From: a virus
Reading direction: 5' to 3' (one strand)
DNA: 30,578 bases
IMG/VR virus record: IMGVR_UViG_3300037010_000058
Coordinates: 1-30,578 of that record
Numbering within the stretch: position 1 is the first letter of the stretch; every line of letters begins with the position of its first letter. The notes beneath the pieces are model-generated. The model worked only from the letters and a program-made list of their open reading frames with translations. It was not told where the DNA came from and searched no databases. The position numbers were made by a program, and so were the translations under genes. Below are positions 1 to 5,714 of this stretch, in pieces.

Positions 1-68
1 TATATATCCTCTCTTTTTAGAGGTGGTTCGCTTGATTTTTTAGATTCCGTAAGTATTATGTAGCTCAT
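1..68 (-). CDS. partial hypothetical protein, N-terminus only
   Basis: A leftward reading frame opens with ATG at 68 behind a GGAG Shine-Dalgarno sequence (plus-strand ctcc near 76-79) and runs open off the left edge. The visible N-terminus begins MSYIILTESKK and is hydrophilic afterwards. It follows the DUF1566-type gene by 56 bases in the same direction, so it is probably the next gene of the leftward early operon. Only about 22 residues are visible, so no family can be assigned. A short CCTCT/AGAGG inverted repeat at 8-23 lies inside this frame. Confidence 0.5.
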   Translation of the reverse strand, partial: MSYIILTESKKSSEPPLKREDI

Positions 69-124
69 GCTTATCTCCTATCAAAATGTTGTCCAACCCA
101 TCGTTCAACTCAGACTTGTTAAAG

Positions 125-499
125 TTAAATAACTACTCTACGGACGGCACGTGATCTAATCAGTGTGTGCTTAGGTGTGCCGAACTGGATGCCATTGCCG
201 AAACCATGACACCAAGCATAACCAGACTTAGAGGCGTACTGCTCGCCAGACCAGTAATAATTCCCCTTAAGTTCTTCCTTGAGATTAGCAAACAGTAGCG
301 ATTGTTCACGGCGAGTGGGTAGTTCTCCACCTGCTGTTGATGCAAAATGCTTTGCAGTTTCCCAGCTCACCCATACTTCTTCTGGAGCTAATAGGATCAA
401 ATGGTAATCTGGCTCGCCGTCCTTGCCGAGGATAATTCCGGCATATAGCTCACCCTTCTTAAGTATCGAGGCGAGGAATTCTTGTTTTGCTGTTTTCAT
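125..499 (-). CDS. DUF1566-type phage protein
   Basis: This 124-residue protein has the pattern of phage DUF1566 proteins. A W-E-T-A-KHFA segment (residues about 46-53) is followed by GGELPTRREQSLLFANL (about 57-73), YYWSGEQYASKSGYAWC (about 81-97) and a closing RAVRRV motif. The family is common in phage early regions and has no established biochemical role; the conserved Trp, Gly and Arg residues suggest a compact lectin-like fold. Its AAGGAG ribosome site lies in the last codons of the preceding 92-aa gene, so the two are probably translated together in the leftward recombination operon. Family call fairly sure; function unknown. Confidence 0.75.
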   Translation of the reverse strand: MKTAKQEFLASILKKGELYAGIILGKDGEPDYHLILLAPEEVWVSWETAKHFASTAGGELPTRREQSLLFANLKEELKGNYYWSGEQYASKSGYAWCHGFGNGIQFGTPKHTLIRSRAVRRVVI

Positions 500-504
500 T
501 TACG

Positions 505-783
505 TTATGCTCCTTCAATATCGATCGGTTTTAAGCTGGCGCGTTCTTCAAGCTCCTCCGCTTCGTCTGCTAGTTCCCTAAGATTGTTTGACAAGTCACG
601 CAGCAAATTGGCACTTGTCACAAAACGCATATCTGTTACTGAGCGTGTCTTTACAAAGCCGGATAGGTCGGTTTGGTATTTTGCCTTATTCACCAGAAAC
701 ACGAGTTCTATTAAGGAGGTCAGTTGCCCACTATTTGTCTCTACCAGCATCACGTTGGCGGTGTGTCCAATCAATTCGTTCAT
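505..783 (-). CDS. hypothetical protein (92 aa)
   Basis: I do not recognise this protein. The N-terminal half (MNELIGHTANVMLVETNSGQ) looks like a small beta-rich domain. Residues about 58-82 (LLRDLSNNLRELADEAEELE) form a strongly charged, heptad-like helix that could mediate oligomerisation. Its ATG overlaps the stop of the preceding 60-aa gene as ATGA, with GGGGAG upstream, so it is translationally coupled within the leftward operon carrying recT, yqaJ and ssb. The co-transcription suggests an accessory role in early phage takeover or DNA metabolism, but that is context only. Confidence 0.65.
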   Translation of the reverse strand: MNELIGHTANVMLVETNSGQLTSLIELVFLVNKAKYQTDLSGFVKTRSVTDMRFVTSANLLRDLSNNLRELADEAEELEERASLKPIDIEGA

Positions 784-962
784 TTCATTCTCCCCTTAAT
801 AATTCTTTCTTTACTCAAAACAACTGGCGAACAATCGTTATTCTCTACGTCATACCTGCAAGCTACCACTTCATTAGGCTCACCCATCAGGTGATAACTA
901 GGTATCTCAGCAGAACCTAACGGGTTCATTGCTAAGAGCCATGTGAGCCAGATATAACGCAT
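780..962 (-). CDS. small putative exported protein (60 aa)
   Basis: The N-terminus (MRYIWLTWLLAMNPLGSAE) has one positive charge, a short hydrophobic stretch and a small-residue GSA, the arrangement of a signal peptide with possible cleavage after Ala18. The remaining 40 or so residues contain two cysteines (VACR and NNDCSP) that could form a disulphide in the periplasm. It starts 3 bases after the ssb stop and overlaps the next gene by ATGA. An exported protein in an early operon could act on the envelope, for example in superinfection exclusion, but nothing in the sequence proves this. It has no recognised family. Confidence 0.55.
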   Translation of the reverse strand: MRYIWLTWLLAMNPLGSAEIPSYHLMGEPNEVVACRYDVENNDCSPVVLSKERIIKGRMK

Positions 963-965
963 TTT

Positions 966-1409
966 TTAGAATGGAATATCGTCATCAAAGCTATCAAAGC
1001 TTTGCACCGGCCTAGCCTCTTTTATAATCGGTGAAGTATTCGGAGCACTACTCGGAGCATCTTTGTCAGACTCTTCGCGCTTCCCGCCGAGCATCTGCAT
1101 ATTGTCAGCAATTATCTTTGTGCTGTATTTAGTCACCCCGTCTTTTTCGAACTTGTCAGTTTTCATCTTTCCGCTGATGAATACCTGGCTGCCTTTTTTT
1201 AGCCACTCGCCGCATATTTCTCCAAGCTTATCAAATGCGGTGATGTTTACCCATTCGGTAGATTCTTGTTTTTCGCCGTCCTTACTTTTCCACTGGCTAC
1301 CGACTGCAATACTGAAATTGGTGACAGCCTTGCCATTTGGCATAAAGCGTGTTTCTGGATCAGATCCTAGTCTGCCTATAAATTGACACTGGTTTAAATC
1401 GTTTGACAT
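966..1409 (-). CDS. ssb: single-stranded DNA-binding protein
   Basis: The 147-residue protein has a classic OB-fold SSB domain at residues 1-110: NQCQFIGRLGSDPETRF, AVTNFSIAVG, EWVNITAFDKLGEICGEWLKKG and GSQVFISGKMKT are all diagnostic. A disordered Ser/Pro-rich linker leads to the acidic tip DDDIPF, the conserved SSB tail that recruits partner proteins. It coats single-stranded DNA during replication and recombination. It directly follows yqaJ in the leftward operon, with its ATG behind GGAGGT, so it is expressed with the annealase and exonuclease it works with. Length is normal for a phage SSB and the call is secure. Confidence 0.95.
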   Translation of the reverse strand: MSNDLNQCQFIGRLGSDPETRFMPNGKAVTNFSIAVGSQWKSKDGEKQESTEWVNITAFDKLGEICGEWLKKGSQVFISGKMKTDKFEKDGVTKYSTKIIADNMQMLGGKREESDKDAPSSAPNTSPIIKEARPVQSFDSFDDDIPF

Positions 1410-2993
1410 TTATACTACCTCCTTCATTGATTGAAATTCAGCAGAAATCAACTGTTCCGCATCTTTTTGTGTGGTTAAAAACTCGTTTGAAACTGCTAGG
1501 ATAATGCGGTCACGGACAGACATGAACGGCTTGTGTTCTATCCGAGGTTCTGCCATCGGCTTAAAAGAATCAAGAATTTCCACGCACTTGCCGGCACCTA
1601 CTACTTTTGCAAGCTTATCTGTCTCTGCTTCTACCTTCGCCCGGGCTTTGGTTTCTTCCTCGGCCTGCATCTTTGCTCGCAATGCCTCTTCTTTTGCTGA
1701 TTCCGCTGCCTTGTGCACAGCTATGCGCGATGTAACGACAAGCTGGAAATCATCCATTGGCTTGCTAATTACCTGCTGCATATCAGAAAACAGAAACTTG
1801 TAATCGCCTCCATTGTTAAACCAGTGCTCGTTAATCCATGCCAGCTTTGCGCGAATATCCTTCGCCAGCGCCTCGGCAGCAATCTTTCCATCAGCAAGCG
1901 CCTGGCTGAGTTTTGCATTCTTGCTTTCAACTGTGCGCTGGCTTTTCATTGCAGTCGCAAAGTCTGGGGTGCTCAGAATCAGGCGGATAGGCTCAACTTC
2001 TTTTTGCAGGGCTGCTACATGCTCGGTATATTCAGCTTTTACCTTGTTGATAGCCGCGTCCTTCTCGATCAATTCAAGGCGTGTAACCTCTTTTTCATAA
2101 TCAAGGCCAACTTTGTCAAACTTCTTGGCGTAGAACTCAAGTGTGTTTACGGCTTCACTGACAGATGAAATTTGCGCTATGGTCTTTTTGGCCGTAGCTT
2201 TGCAGTCAGCCGCAGCTTCACGGCTGAATTTGCCGATAGCTTTGCCGTTCTCAATGCTTACTGTTTTAATGTTTGCTTCTGCGTCAGCAATGAACAGGTC
2301 AAACTTTGGCGTTACGTCCAGAAGGTTAGATTTGGCAAGTTCGCCGGTAGCCTGAATAACAACGGATGGCAGGGCCATAATTACATCTGCCTCGATTGCT
2401 TCAACTACTTCCGGTGGCTCGTAGGCTTCAAGGTCTTTAGCGAACTGCGCCCAGCCATTCATAATTCGGCTTTGCATATCTGGGTCTGATCTGTACCACA
2501 TATTAATTTGTTCAATCAGCTCGTCATTTGCATCAAACTTGGATGCCATAAACAAGCATTTATCAGCGCCAGAAATCATAAGCTGCTGTTCCATTTGTGC
2601 GCGGTATTGCTCATGTATCTGGCTTTCAGCAAACGCTTCACGCAAAGAATCATTTAAAGTTTTGTGTTCAAAGCAACTTGAATAATCTTCTGTCAATCCA
2701 TCAAAGCTTGCACTGTACTTTCCTTCGGAAGCAGTAACAGGGAAAAGTTCTTCACCAATTATTTCCTCGGCAATTGGACGGGCTAAAGCTTCAAAACGGT
2801 GGCCGTCAGCAAAACGCTTCTCAGTTGCCGCGTCAAATTCTTGAGTCAGGCCGGTGTAAACTTCATGCAAAAGCTGTGCGCGAGTTTTATATTTTGAAAT
2901 ACCAAGCATAGCCGGTGCATCGCTGGCGTTAAAGTGCTCGGCGCGGTATTTGTGCCAGGCTGGTGTACCCTGCACTAGATTATGAATTTGCAT
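1410..2993 (-). CDS. YqaJ-type viral exonuclease with long C-terminal extension
   Basis: Residues 1 to about 200 form a YqaJ/lambda-exonuclease-type PD-(D/E)XK nuclease. Visible are the N-terminal Q-G-T-P-A-W-H-K-YR motif, E68 in GHRFEA, D98 in ASFDGL and E109-x-K111 in FEHK. It should resect double-strand ends 5'-3' to give single strands for the annealase encoded just upstream, whose stop it overlaps by 14 bases. YqaJ proteins are usually about 200-350 residues; this one has 527. The additional half, about residues 210-480, is helical and charged, ends in a coiled coil (EEALRAKMQAEEETKARAK) and recalls the DUF1351 family found beside phage recombinases. The start at 2993 follows GGGAGA. Nuclease call secure; the extension's role is unknown. 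Confidence 0.88.
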   Translation of the reverse strand: MQIHNLVQGTPAWHKYRAEHFNASDAPAMLGISKYKTRAQLLHEVYTGLTQEFDAATEKRFADGHRFEALARPIAEEIIGEELFPVTASEGKYSASFDGLTEDYSSCFEHKTLNDSLREAFAESQIHEQYRAQMEQQLMISGADKCLFMASKFDANDELIEQINMWYRSDPDMQSRIMNGWAQFAKDLEAYEPPEVVEAIEADVIMALPSVVIQATGELAKSNLLDVTPKFDLFIADAEANIKTVSIENGKAIGKFSREAAADCKATAKKTIAQISSVSEAVNTLEFYAKKFDKVGLDYEKEVTRLELIEKDAAINKVKAEYTEHVAALQKEVEPIRLILSTPDFATAMKSQRTVESKNAKLSQALADGKIAAEALAKDIRAKLAWINEHWFNNGGDYKFLFSDMQQVISKPMDDFQLVVTSRIAVHKAAESAKEEALRAKMQAEEETKARAKVEAETDKLAKVVGAGKCVEILDSFKPMAEPRIEHKPFMSVRDRIILAVSNEFLTTQKDAEQLISAEFQSMKEVV

Positions 2994-3825
2994 TTGTATT
3001 CTCCCAAGATTGCATGGTTGTTTTTTGTGTATCGGTCAGGGCGTACTTTGTGGAAATCATCGCAATAACTTGATCCGCATTGCGTTCGCCTGACTGAATT
3101 AAAGACCTGCGCCCCATTCGTTCAATCTCACCGGATTCTGGATTGATCTTGTCAGCCATCAGATTGACAAATGTTGCTTCATCACATTCTGGCAATCCAG
3201 CAGTCGATTCAATAATCATTGATTCGTCCAGCGCTTTGCCTTCCATTTCATCATTAGTTGGCTGGCTTCCAAACTCGGGGAAAGCTTTGCGCAATGCCTG
3301 CGCTTCTGCGCACTTTGCAATCTGGCCGTAAGGTCGCTTGATCCACATTGTATTGGGCGCAATGCTTTTATCCTTACCGCCCTTGACTGCATAATTTTCT
3401 TTCCAGCGCTCAGTGGCCGAGAATTCTGCAATCGTGCCATTGGGAAGCAGGCGCTTGACCGTGACCTTGCACCATGCCGGATAGGTAATTTTCACGCCGC
3501 CGATATTGTCTTCAACGTCAGCACCATATTCAGGTTCGGTAACGCCGGCATACTCACCAGAGCGCGCAGCTTGTGTGCGGTACAGGCCGATACCTGGCAT
3601 AACTACATCACGCATTTCACTGGCCTTACTATCCCACATTGGTACGAGGTGAACAGGCTTCTGCATTACATCCAGACCAGCGGCAGCGCAGTAATTCATT
3701 ACCATTTTGATTGATGAGTCTTTTGCGCCAACATAGAGAGAATTACGGAGTACATCCATCAACTCCTTTTCGTTCATCTGTAGCGCTGGGAGGGTGTCTT
3801 TTTTTATTACCGATACGTTGCTCAT
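2980..3825 (-). CDS. recT: Bet/RecT-family single-strand annealing protein
   Basis: This 281-residue protein matches the Bet/RecT annealases. The core contains CAAAGLDVMQKPVHLVPMW (about residues 46-64), VVMPGIGLYRTQAARSGEYA (about 74-93), ITYPAWCKVTV, FSATERWKENYAV, MWIKRPYGQIAKCAEAQALR and KAFPEF. It anneals complementary strands exposed by the neighbouring YqaJ exonuclease, giving RecA-independent recombination and end repair of phage DNA. It starts behind AAGGAGA, and its end overlaps the start of the exonuclease gene, which couples the two products. The C-terminal 80 residues are variable, as usual in this family. The call is secure. Confidence 0.93.
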   Translation of the reverse strand: MSNVSVIKKDTLPALQMNEKELMDVLRNSLYVGAKDSSIKMVMNYCAAAGLDVMQKPVHLVPMWDSKASEMRDVVMPGIGLYRTQAARSGEYAGVTEPEYGADVEDNIGGVKITYPAWCKVTVKRLLPNGTIAEFSATERWKENYAVKGGKDKSIAPNTMWIKRPYGQIAKCAEAQALRKAFPEFGSQPTNDEMEGKALDESMIIESTAGLPECDEATFVNLMADKINPESGEIERMGRRSLIQSGERNADQVIAMISTKYALTDTQKTTMQSWENTNANS

Positions 3826-3837
3826 TTGTATTTCTCC

Positions 3838-4026
3838 TTAAAATGTACGTTTCGCCACATCCCAAGCCTGCAATGGATTCTTGCCCAGCTTTATGTGGTA
3901 AACAAAATTAATCATGTGTGTTTTAACTCGTTTGAAAAATGTAACCTTGCCGCGCTTTCTTGTTGGGAATTGCAGTTTCATCATTAAGCTCCGGTATAAG
4001 TAAGTCTTGTCTGCGTGGTCAATCAT
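3838..4026 (-). CDS. small basic hypothetical protein (62 aa)
   Basis: Not recognised. The protein is very basic (TRKRGKVTFFKRVKTH) and ends in GKNPLQAWDVAKRTF, a short helix of a kind seen at the end of several small phage early proteins. The start at 4026 is supported by GGAGG, which lies in the last codons of the preceding 48-aa gene; the two overlap by 8 bases. It sits just upstream of recT in the leftward operon. The charge could mean nucleic-acid binding, but there is no motif to confirm it. Confidence 0.6.
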   Translation of the reverse strand: MIDHADKTYLYRSLMMKLQFPTRKRGKVTFFKRVKTHMINFVYHIKLGKNPLQAWDVAKRTF

Positions 4027-4165
4027 TTGTAACCTCCATTACGTCCTCAAAAAAGTCATACAACATTGCCAAGCCGAAAAGCGCATCTTGATAACTTGCG
4101 GCAAATATTGATGTAACCTTTGCAGGTGTATTTCTGTTGTGTACCAAAGCTGTGTAAATATTCAT
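4019..4165 (-). CDS. first gene of leftward operon, hypothetical (48 aa)
   Basis: I place the start at the ATG at 4165 (MNIYTALVHNRNTPAKV) because GGGGGTG lies just before it. A longer frame beginning at 4225 has no ribosome site and would read through the hairpin at 4183-4200. The 48-residue acidic-tailed protein is unrecognised; residues 22-41 (FAASYQDALFGLAMLYDFFE) form one amphipathic helix. It is the first translated gene after the leftward promoters and overlaps the next gene by 8 bases. Confidence 0.55.
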   Translation of the reverse strand: MNIYTALVHNRNTPAKVTSIFAASYQDALFGLAMLYDFFEDVMEVTND

Positions 4166-4359
4166 AACACCCCCATTTAATCGCGGGTTATGGTTCCCGC
4201 ATTGCCCAAGACTGAAGCTCCCCACCGGCTTGATTCGGCAACAATTTCCAGACTGTTAATCGCGGGGTTTTTTCCCGTTGAGTGCTTGCGCTATCATAGT
4301 CAAAGCTAGTTAATTCATCCCTTCGCACTCCGCCTGGTTGCGGTGAGTTGAGATCAGGT
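4166..4359 (-). promoter_or_regulatory. untranslated leader of the leftward operon with repeated hairpins
   Basis: About 190 bases separate the likely start of transcription near 4359 from the first leftward gene, and I see no credible gene here. On the transcript are two G/C hairpins. One is CGGG/CCCG at 4263-4277 around an A-rich loop; the other is GCGGG/CCCGC at 4183-4200, ending about 10 bases before the GGGGGTG ribosome site of the 48-aa gene. Each is next to a copy of the same 11-mer, TTAATCGCGGG on the plus strand (4177-4187 and 4256-4266). This suggests RNA-level control such as attenuation, antitermination or a protein-binding leader. No boxA-like sequence was found. Confidence 0.45.
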
Positions 4360-4365
4360 GTATCC

Positions 4366-4394
4366 ATTATCGGCAAGTCGAAACAATAAGTCAA
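4366..4394 (-). promoter_or_regulatory. leftward early promoter, proximal
   Basis: Reading leftwards, the -35 box TTGACT (plus-strand 4389-4394) and the -10 box GATAAT (4366-4371) are separated by 17 bases. This is close to the sigma-70 consensus, with transcription expected near 4359. The spacer carries TTTCGA at positions 6-11 and GCC directly before the -10. It should drive the recombination operon. Confidence 0.7.
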
Positions 4395-4399
4395 TAACT

Positions 4400-4428
4400 A
4401 TTTTAAGTAAATCGAAATGTATAGGCAA
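4400..4428 (-). promoter_or_regulatory. leftward early promoter, distal
   Basis: A second leftward sigma-70-like promoter has TTGCCT (4423-4428), a 17-base spacer and TAAAAT (4400-4405), with transcription expected near 4393. Its spacer again has TTTCGA at positions 6-11. Its -35 box lies only 8 bases from the -35 box of the rightward promoter, so both could be covered by one bound protein. Confidence 0.5.
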
Positions 4429-4436
4429 AATAACAC

Positions 4437-4465
4437 TTGCATTTTATTTTCGATACGCCGATAAT
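4437..4465 (+). promoter_or_regulatory. rightward early promoter
   Basis: TTGCAT (4437-4442), a 17-base spacer and GATAAT (4460-4465) form a good sigma-70 promoter. The expected start of transcription, 4472-4473, falls on the ATG of the HTH gene. The spacer contains TTTCGA at positions 6-11, as in both leftward promoters. It should drive the regulator and the replication operon. Confidence 0.65.
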
Positions 4466-4472
4466 TGCGGGT

Positions 4473-4664
4473 ATGAACTGGATAAAACTAATTACTGAAT
4501 TAATGGATTGCAAAATTCGACAGGCTACTATTTCAAGAGAAATAGGTCTTTCGCAGCCTGCAATTGTTGACCTTCTTAAGTCTAAAACGCTCACCGTAAA
4601 GTGGGAGGTTGGCGACAAACTCATCAAGATGCACAAGCGCGTAATGCGTAAGAAAGTCACATAA
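4473..4664 (+). CDS. Cro-like small HTH regulator (63 aa)
   Basis: The protein begins MNWIKLITELMDCKIRQ and contains a helix-turn-helix at about residues 16-38: RQATISREIGLSQPAIVDLL, with the turn G-L-S. The tail is basic (HKRVMRKKVT). Size, HTH and position between divergent early promoters fit a Cro-type DNA-binding regulator, which would act on the promoter array just upstream. I chose the ATG at 4473 over a TTG at 4437 because the latter lies in the -35 box. With transcription expected at 4472-4473 the message would have no leader, as with lambda cI from PRM. It is the only regulator-like gene near this control region. Confidence 0.75.
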   Translation: MNWIKLITELMDCKIRQATISREIGLSQPAIVDLLKSKTLTVKWEVGDKLIKMHKRVMRKKVT

Positions 4665-4673
4665 CAATTTAGT

Positions 4674-4703
4674 TTTACAAAGCGGGATTGAAAATATAAT
4701 CCC
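4674..4703 (+). promoter_or_regulatory. possible second rightward promoter with hairpin
   Basis: TTTACA at 4674-4679 and a perfect TATAAT at 4695-4700 are separated by only 15 bases, which is short for sigma-70. The same stretch holds a GGGATT/AATCCC hairpin (4684-4703), not followed by a T-run. It could be a weak promoter for the replication genes or a pause site; neither is certain. Confidence 0.25.
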
Positions 4704-4722
4704 ACAGCAATTTTAAATAAAT

Positions 4723-4872
4723 ATGGAGTTTCCTTATTTTGTAGTATGTAGCAAGCGCTATACAGGCGTAATGCAGACAGACAGCTCTCTTAGTGTTGAC
4801 TCTGACCGAATCACTAACCTGACTGCCGGAACTGTATCGGGGTCAACACTAAGGGAGTTTGAAGATGAATAG
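4723..4872 (+). CDS. candidate small ORF overlapping the hairpin (49 aa)
   Basis: An open frame from ATG 4723 encodes MEFPYFVVCSKRYTGVMQ and onwards, ending in STLREFEDE. It reads through the whole long hairpin and stops 8 bases after the start of the 40-aa gene (ATGAATAG). No Shine-Dalgarno sequence precedes it, so translation is uncertain. If it is translated, ribosomes would open the hairpin and expose the next ribosome site. The protein has no recognised family. Confidence 0.3.
   Translation: MEFPYFVVCSKRYTGVMQTDSSLSVDSDRITNLTAGTVSGSTLREFEDE
4783..4859 (+). promoter_or_regulatory. 23-bp RNA hairpin masking a ribosome binding site
   Basis: The arms 4783-4805 and 4837-4859 pair over 23 base pairs with four G-U wobbles and no bulge. 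The core, CTTAGTGTTGAC (4789-4800) with GTCAACACTAAG (4842-4853), is a perfect 12-bp inverted repeat. The loop is 31 bases. The 3' arm contains GGGAG (4853-4857), the ribosome site of the gene starting at 4865, so the folded RNA should block its translation. It could be a translational switch, a processing site or a protein target. Confidence 0.65.
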
Positions 4873-4987
4873 TAAGTTCAAAGCAGCAGAAAGATACGCC
4901 AGGTGCATACCTGCAATGAAGAAGCAAAACCGAAAGCAGGGAGTTCTACGCTTACTTTCTAAAATCAAGCTGGCACTGGTGGCGTAA
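4865..4987 (+). CDS. small basic protein (40 aa), hypothetical
   Basis: ATG at 4865 follows GGGAG by 7 bases. The product (MNSKFKAAERYARCIPAMKK, ending LLSKIKLALVA) is strongly basic and probably helical. It ends one base before the GTG start of the DUF1376 replication gene, so translation of the two is probably coupled, which makes the hairpin over its ribosome site a possible control point for replication. I recognise no family. The position between regulator and replication genes is where lambdoid phages often carry small regulatory proteins. Confidence 0.55.
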   Translation: MNSKFKAAERYARCIPAMKKQNRKQGVLRLLSKIKLALVA

Positions 4988-4988
4988 C

Positions 4989-5714
4989 GTGCATTATTAC
5001 AAACGAAATATTGGTGATTATGCAAAGAAGGCTGGCCGACTGTCCATGCTTCAACACGGAGCGTACACGCTCTTGATAGATACGTGCTATGACCGTGAAA
5101 AATTCCCCACGCTAGATGAGGCAATCGAATGGACATGGGCTTCAACTAAAGAAGAAATTGAGGCGGTAGAGTTTGTTCTGCATAAGTTCTATGTGTTTGA
5201 GGGTGGCGTGTACGTACAAAAACGCATTAGTGAAGAAATAGCTGAGTACCACGCTAAGTCCGAAACAAATAAACGAATCGCTAACGAACGTGAAACCAAG
5301 CGTAAAGAAAATAGCACGAAGCGTGAACAAGTCGTTAACGAACCTCCACCTAACCATAAACCAATAACCACTAACCAAGAACCAATAATAAAAGCTCTTG
5401 TTGCCAGCGAAGCCAGCCAACCTTATTGCCCACACGACAAAATCATAGCGCTGTATCACGAACATTTGCCGGCATTGCCTGCCGTTAAGGTTTGGAATGA
5501 TAAACGCAAGCAAGCATTGCAGGCTAGATGGAGAGAAAGAGAATCCCGTCAGAATTTAGATTATTGGAAAGATTTGTTTATTTACGTTTCTGCCAGTGAT
5601 TTTCTTTGTGGCCGCGCCAGCACCTTTCAGGCAACGCTTGAATGGATGGTGAATTCGACTAACTTCGTCAAAGTAATCGAGGGCAACTACGAAAACAGAA
5701 AGGCGGCAGTATGA
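4989..5714 (+). CDS. DUF1376 phage replication initiation protein
   Basis: The N-terminal domain (residues 1 to about 90) is typical DUF1376: HYYKRNIGDYAKKAGRLSML, QHGAYTLLIDTCYDREKFP and the Trp-rich EAIEWTWA. A charged Asn/Lys/Pro linker (about 95-150) follows. The C-terminal segment (NDKRKQALQARWRERESRQN, YWKDLFIYVSASDFLCG, ATLEWMVNSTNFVKVIEGNY) resembles the end of phage O-type and helicase-loader proteins. It probably recognises the origin or loads the DnaB helicase encoded next, with which it overlaps by ATGA. The start is GTG at 4989, because the DUF1376 motif begins there. Confidence 0.85.
   Translation: MHYYKRNIGDYAKKAGRLSMLQHGAYTLLIDTCYDREKFPTLDEAIEWTWASTKEEIEAVEFVLHKFYVFEGGVYVQKRISEEIAEYHAKSETNKRIANERETKRKENSTKREQVVNEPPPNHKPITTNQEPIIKALVASEASQPYCPHDKIIALYHEHLPALPAVKVWNDKRKQALQARWRERESRQNLDYWKDLFIYVSASDFLCGRASTFQATLEWMVNSTNFVKVIEGNYENRKAAV

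Larger units (their letters stand above)
4366..4465. repeat. inverted pair of 18-mer promoter elements, putative operators
   Basis: The element TTTCGA-N3-GCCGATAAT occurs at 4448-4465 on the plus strand and at 4366-4383 on the minus strand. The copies match at 15 of 18 positions, face away from each other and each contain a -10 box. A third TTTCGA, minus strand 4412-4417, sits in the distal leftward promoter. Their identical placement suggests operators for one regulator, most simply the HTH protein encoded at 4473. Confidence 0.5.

Noticed and set aside
8-23. CCTCT/AGAGG inverted repeat as a terminator for the leftward operon
   Set aside because: The stem is only 5 bp, no T-run follows on the leftward strand, and an open frame with a ribosome site runs through it.
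1713-2168. 151-codon rightward frame opposite the exonuclease gene
   Set aside because: Cys-rich antisense shadow of the YqaJ gene; its start has no ribosome site and it interrupts no gap.
4188-4394. Leftward open frame of 68 codons in the control region
   Set aside because: Its possible starts (TTG 4394, ATG 4367) lie in the -35 and -10 boxes of the proximal promoter and have no ribosome site. The stretch is better read as the untranslated leader.
4780-4860. nut-like antitermination site (boxA/boxB)
   Set aside because: CTCTCTTAG only loosely resembles boxA, and the following stem is far longer than a boxB hairpin and overlaps a ribosome site.
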